Assembly: GCA_003427395.1 (NCBI GenBank) | Contig: BFEA01000218.1 | Span: 297,099-330,849, forward strand | Source of the DNA: Chara braunii | Lineage: Eukaryota; Streptophyta; Charophyceae; Charales; Characeae | Direction of reading: 5' to 3' | Length of the DNA: 33,751 bases | In this document: positions 30,464-33,751 of the stretch, piece after piece | How positions within the stretch are numbered: position 1 is the first letter of the stretch | How the letters are laid out: each line of letters begins with the position of its first letter | Translations under genes and position numbers: made by a program | The notes under the pieces: model-generated | What the model was told of the DNA's origin: nothing | What the model saw: only the letters and a program-made list of their open reading frames with translations | Database searches by the model: none

Positions 30464-31159
30464 ATTCTCTGCCGCGTCGTATATGTTATGTGTCGACTGT
30501 CGCCCCGCTCTTCACGCCGAAGTTCTCCTACTTCCCCGCCAATAGATCAGAAAAAATATGCCACGTCAGCTTGCGCACGACGTGTGGCGGGACCCATAGC
30601 CAGGCCACATACCACCTGCCACGGTGGCATGGCCAGTCAGACAAAGGGCAACCGGGCCTTGCCGGAAGCGATCGCTCAAAGCATTAGCGCTCGTCGCAAC
30701 GCGGCGGTCAGCCTACCTTGATGATTAGGGGCCGATTCAGAACCCACTGAATCCTCTGTCGGAAGAATCGACAGAGAAATGCAAAGTGACATGGGAGCCT
30801 AGCAGGGGAGACTAGCAGGGGACCAACCGACGCTGGCACAGACAAAGACGGATTGGTCGATGAGCCGTAGTAAGCAGTCACCATAACGGAAAATTACACA
30901 AATGGACATGAGCACCTACATCGTGTGTTCCTGGGCACACTTCCAACTTACACCACGTAATGACAGTTTGAAACAGGCATGGGGGGGGTGCAGACACCTG
31001 GGATTGAACCACGCCTGACAAATTGAAGGGGGACAGGATAGGTGGATTCGGTTGGCAATTTCCAGGGAGGGACTGGGTCAGCAGGGAGAAGGAGCTCTAG
31101 AAGTAGGAAGGGTGATTGATGCAGCACCGAGGGAAAGCCAGTGCTCCAGGCTAGGAAAT
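30464..31159. other. Gene-free stretch with small hairpin
   Basis: Contains the hairpin tctgtcg (30,755-30,761) / cgacaga (30,769-30,775) and a short doubled word ctagcagggga near 30,808-30,832. Frames here lack motifs. Confidence 0.4.
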
Positions 31160-31370
31160 GATAAGGCCACAGTTCCAACAATGATACTGCCGAGATGATG
31201 TATAAAAGGGACGCTGGACCCGGTTTCCAGCAGGTGATGCTCCCCACCAATAGATGATGGAGCAGCCCGACTGGCAAAAGCCTCAATTCTGGTGGTTCTC
31301 TTACCACCACCGGGATAGAGGCCTTGCCCAACGAGGCTTTGTTTTGTTTAAACAAAAAAAAAAAAAGCTC
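31160..31370 (+). mobile_element. A-tailed retroposon 3' end with hairpins, copy 2
   Basis: Matches 6240-6400: aaggccacagttccaacaat, TATAAAA, gggacgctgg. Hairpin 1 is gctgga (31,213-31,218) with tccagc (31,226-31,231), loop cccggtt. Hairpin 2 is tgctcc (31,238-31,243) with ggagca (31,259-31,264). A further hairpin tggtggt/accacca lies near 31,292-31,311. The copy ends in tttgtttaaac plus an A12 run at about 31,351-31,365. The intact A tail suggests that this copy is complete at its 3' end. Confidence 0.5.
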
Positions 31371-31756
31371 TTGGCGGAGCGTGGATGGAGCCGCAAGATC
31401 CACAGAACTCGGTGTTGTCTCGAGAGGCGGCGGAAATATGCTGTGACTTAAATTGCATGATAGCCACGTGGAGAGCCATGCAGCATCTCATTTTACATTG
31501 AGTTGCTTACGCGAGAGGAGGAGGTAAGGGTCGTGAGCTTAGTACTGAGAGGGCCACACTCCAGTACTGACCAACTGTGCAAAATGAGAATGATACTCCA
31601 CTAGAACATGGAAAGTCTGGAAAGATACACCGCCATTGTTTACGTCTTTTGTGCACGTGGCGAATAGTGGAGGGAGGCCCAGATTCTCACCCCCTAGAAG
31701 GGATGCTGACTCGAGGCATACTCGTACTTCGTCTAGCACTTTCCTAAATGTAACTG
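31371..31756. other. Gene-free spacer
   Basis: Mixed composition; short frames without motifs. Confidence 0.35.
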
Positions 31757-32018
31757 ATTGTAACTGCGACCAGACCTGAATGCACCTGCCTGTAACCATG
31801 TCCAGAGCTCAGTCCAAAAAATTCCTAGTGTGAGTATGCCCTAACAATAACAAATTCAACAATACCACTTTCATGGAGGCATAATAATTGTAATTGCCAC
31901 CAGACCTGAATGCATCTGACTGTAATCAGGTCCAGAGCTCAGTCGAAAAAAAAATTCCTAGTGTGAGTATGCCCTAACAACAACAACAAATTCAACAATA
32001 AGACTTTCATGGGGTATC
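31757..32018 (+). repeat. Tandem duplication, 130-bp unit
   Basis: Two adjoining copies share attgtaa(c/t)tgc.accagacctgaatgca, gtccagagctcagtc, attcctagtgtgagtatgcc and actttcatgg with a 130-bp offset (cagacctgaa at 31,771 and 31,901). The second copy has small insertions in the A and CAA runs. Confidence 0.85.
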
Positions 32019-32059
32019 TGATCTACTTTAACTTATATGAATCCAACATAATCCGCGGT

Positions 32060-32495
32060 GGTCAGGGAGTAGGGTGGGGTGGGCCCACCTGCAGGGGATA
32101 AATGTTGCCTCCCACCCTAATAGGTGATGGTCAGGGAGTCAGGTGGGGCCACCTAATAGGTAATAATCAGGGAGTAGGTGGGGCCCGCGGCGGCGACGGT
32201 CAGGGAGTAGGATGGGGTTGGGGGCAGGTAATCCAAAGACCGAGCATTTTGCCAGTAGCTCCACCTCCCATCTACTTCCCCCACCCCCATCAAGTAACCG
32301 CAGTGTCGCCAGTAGCTCCACCTCCCATCTACTTCCCCCACCCCCATAGAGTAACCGCAGTGTCTATGGCGAGGACTCTCGCGTGCACCAGACACAATCC
32401 ACACGCACAAACACACAGGGAGCAGTGTGGGGCTGCAAACACACACAGAGTAGGGTGGGGCTCCCGGCGGCAATGGTCAGGGAGTAGGGTGGGGC
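32060..32495 (+). repeat. Dispersed ggtcagggagtagggtgggg units
   Basis: The word (g/a)gtcagggagta/c(g)ggtggggc occurs near 32,060, 32,128, 32,168, 32,199 and 32,473, together with GGGG runs. It is a degenerate G-rich minisatellite. Confidence 0.7.
32251..32364 (+). repeat. 57-bp tandem duplication
   Basis: gccagtagctccacctccca...cgcagtgtc is present twice in a row (32,251-32,307 and 32,308-32,364), with two or three differences. The unit is a multiple of three, so an open plus frame (32,102-32,524) shows a 19-residue repeat (VAPPPIYFPHPH). I do not take that frame as a gene because it is G/C-repeat driven. Confidence 0.85.
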
Positions 32496-32564
32496 CAGCC
32501 TGGGGGGGATGGGCGGTTCTGTGATGGCCAAAGACCCTACCAATACGGAACGGAGGGAGCAAAC

Positions 32565-32630
32565 CAACTATCTCAGTCGGTTGGCACCGAGACTGCAGCA
32601 GGCGGTCAGGGGAGACTGAACTGACTGAAC
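32565..32630 (+). ncRNA. tRNA-like head, A box only (SINE-like)
   Basis: tatctcagtcggttggcac (32,569-32,587) fits the tRNA A-box/D-arm consensus. About 16 bases further on, ggtcagggg resembles the start of a B-box region, but the GTTCGA core is missing. Probably a degraded tRNA-derived SINE head. Confidence 0.25.
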
Positions 32631-32702
32631 TGACTGAACTGAACCCACGACCTCCTGAATGCCACTAAGTCTTCTGTGCCTAACCAACTGAGCTTGGCCG
32701 AT
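32630..32702 (-). ncRNA. tRNA-like head with A and B boxes (SINE-like or tRNA pseudogene)
   Basis: On the minus strand aagctcagttggttaggcac (A box, 32,695 downward) is followed about 31 bases later by ggtcgtgggttcag (B box, 32,652-32,639). This is the spacing of a Pol III internal promoter. The T-arm does not close well and the acceptor stem is absent, so it is not a functional tRNA gene. A short tgaactgac tandem repeat (32,616-32,642) overlaps its 3' side. Confidence 0.45.
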
Positions 32703-32966
32703 TGTGGTCCATGTTTTCTTCCAAAACCACGTAAAACGATTGGTCCTGAATGGCCATTGTGGTCCAGTCCTACATCCGTTAAAATTGGAACGATACAGAG
32801 AAGGGTAAATTAGCAAATGGCCGCTGCGCAAGGATGACACGCATAAATCGAGAAAATTTAATGCCCCTTTGTGGTCCATGAAGGAAGCAGTATCATAGAT
32901 CTCTCTCTCTCTTTTTTTCCCCCCTTTTTTTTCCTCTCAATTTCACCTTTCATTATCTACCTGCCA

Positions 32967-33077
32967 CTACCGTCTTCACCCGAATAGAACGGTCGGTCAT
33001 TATATCAGTATTTGGCACAACTTTCAGCCCAGATACCGCGATAATTACCCGGCGTTCTATTCGGGTGCAGACGGTAG
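32967..33077. repeat. Inverted repeat, 25-bp arms
   Basis: The arm 32,967-32,991 (ctaccgtcttcacccgaata plus gaacg) is the reverse complement, with two differences, of 33,053-33,077 (cgttctattcgggtgcagac plus ggtag). The spacer is 61 bp. It may be a tiny foldback element. Confidence 0.7.
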
Positions 33078-33156
33078 TCGTAAGCCTGTACAGGGGACCC
33101 CTGCACGAAGCATAGGTACCTCTCATCCTTTTTCTTTTCCTGCTCTTTTTGTCAGC

Positions 33157-33159
<3 letters not shown>

Positions 33160-33188
<29 letters not shown>
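33160..33188. repeat. Poly-T run (29)
   Basis: Homopolymer; on the minus strand it would be a poly(A) tail of a retroposon, but no body was identified upstream of it. Confidence 0.9.
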
Positions 33189-33686
33189 CCAACTCAGATT
33201 CATATATTCAAGGGTCAGCAACTTTTTCGCGGAACGCAGCAGCTGTGTGATCCGATTAGTAAAAGGTCGATGATGCCAGAGAAGCGATACCACCTTTCCT
33301 ATGTCTGTACTGGACAGGACAGATGGCTGTTGTATAGACTCGTCACCAGAGTGCGTTAAGTGGGGAGACACAGCAGGCTTGCTGAAGATTGCCTCCGCTC
33401 AGCAATGCAGCATTTGGCAGCTGGACCGCTGGTGCTTGTTGGAGGAATCCGCTCCACGATACAAAGGGACGTGACGAGCGAGAGGTGCACGTCATAGATT
33501 CTGTAGTTTCTCGGATTTCCGGCTTCTGGCTTTCTGTATGGAGAGCGACTATCCGTGGGGCACTGCTTTGGTACACTAAGGAGCTCACGAAGCAAAGGAG
33601 TATGACAATGTCTATCTGGTGAGTGTGTGTGCTCCAGACGGTCAGACAGAGACGCGAGTGCTGGGAAGAGGCGTTTCTGCGATTGT
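33189..33686. other. Gene-free stretch before the terminal microsatellite
   Basis: Overlapping short frames on both strands (for example minus 33,343-33,741) show no motif and partly run through the CA array. Confidence 0.35.
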
Positions 33687-33688
33687 CA

Positions 33689-33744
<56 letters not shown>

Positions 33745-33751
33745 GACACAC
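33687..33751. repeat. (CA)n microsatellite at window end
   Basis: CA repeats run to the end of the window. The lead gtcacacccacacac matches the lead of the arrays in both copies of segment S, though the DNA before it does not. Confidence 0.95.

Noticed and set aside
32102-32524. 140-codon Gly/Pro-rich plus frame with a 19-residue repeat
   Set aside because: Explained by a 57-bp tandem DNA duplication and a G-rich minisatellite.

Overview
This is a nuclear segment of a large, repeat-rich eukaryotic genome, most likely of the plant lineage. I lean towards a streptophyte (characean) alga, but the sequence does not prove the species. Three things support this. The non-LTR retrotransposon has a plant-L1 layout (APE endonuclease, reverse transcriptase, zf-RVT-like tail). 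There is a nuclear copy of a mitochondrial ccmB fragment, a gene kept in mtDNA mainly by plants, streptophyte algae and some protists. Intergenic DNA is rich in microsatellites, homopolymers and decayed transposons. There is no prokaryotic-style gene packing and I see no intact, confidently assignable host gene. Almost every coding signal is a transposon remnant.

Layout. 1-6,240: GC-variable non-coding DNA with a possible LINE tail fragment (minus), a 269-bp foldback element (2105-2373), a 320-bp direct duplication (2911/3482) and a GC-rich stretch without recognisable genes. 6,240-9,440: an A-tailed retroposon end, then a decayed gypsy-type polyprotein segment carrying a retropepsin-like domain (module X), then a 1.1-kb repeat (segment S) ending in a CA array. 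9,441-16,433: C/T-rich on the plus strand, with few coding signals (a possible short first exon at 10,802, a small ORF at 13,186, a broken minus-strand coding piece at 15,436-15,880). 16,434-18,742: a second copy of module X, inverted and joined to a different, unrecognised N-terminal reading frame. 20,131-20,925: a non-autonomous hAT-type element with a perfect 8-bp target-site duplication. 21,059-22,280: the second copy of S. 22,431-23,805: tandem repeats and a decayed minus-strand gene that I tentatively place with Harbinger-type transposons. 24,469-25,170: inverted repeats and a short LINE RT fragment. 25,169-25,465: a ccmB-like mitochondrial insertion. 25,612-29,421: a 3.8-kb decayed LINE on the minus strand. 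29,741-30,451: an Asn/Asp-rich hypothetical protein. 31,160-33,751: a second A-tailed retroposon end, tandem repeats, two facing tRNA-like heads (SINE-like), a 25-bp inverted repeat and a terminal CA array.

The elements do not form a pathway; they record insertion, duplication and chimerism. The most interesting signals are the retropepsin module that carries Cys where the catalytic Asp should be and sits behind two unrelated upstream coding segments, the LINE/mitochondrial/LINE mosaic junction, the hAT element with its GC-rich GTTCGGG-type ends, and the pair of hairpin-bearing retroposon tails with a compensatory base-pair change.
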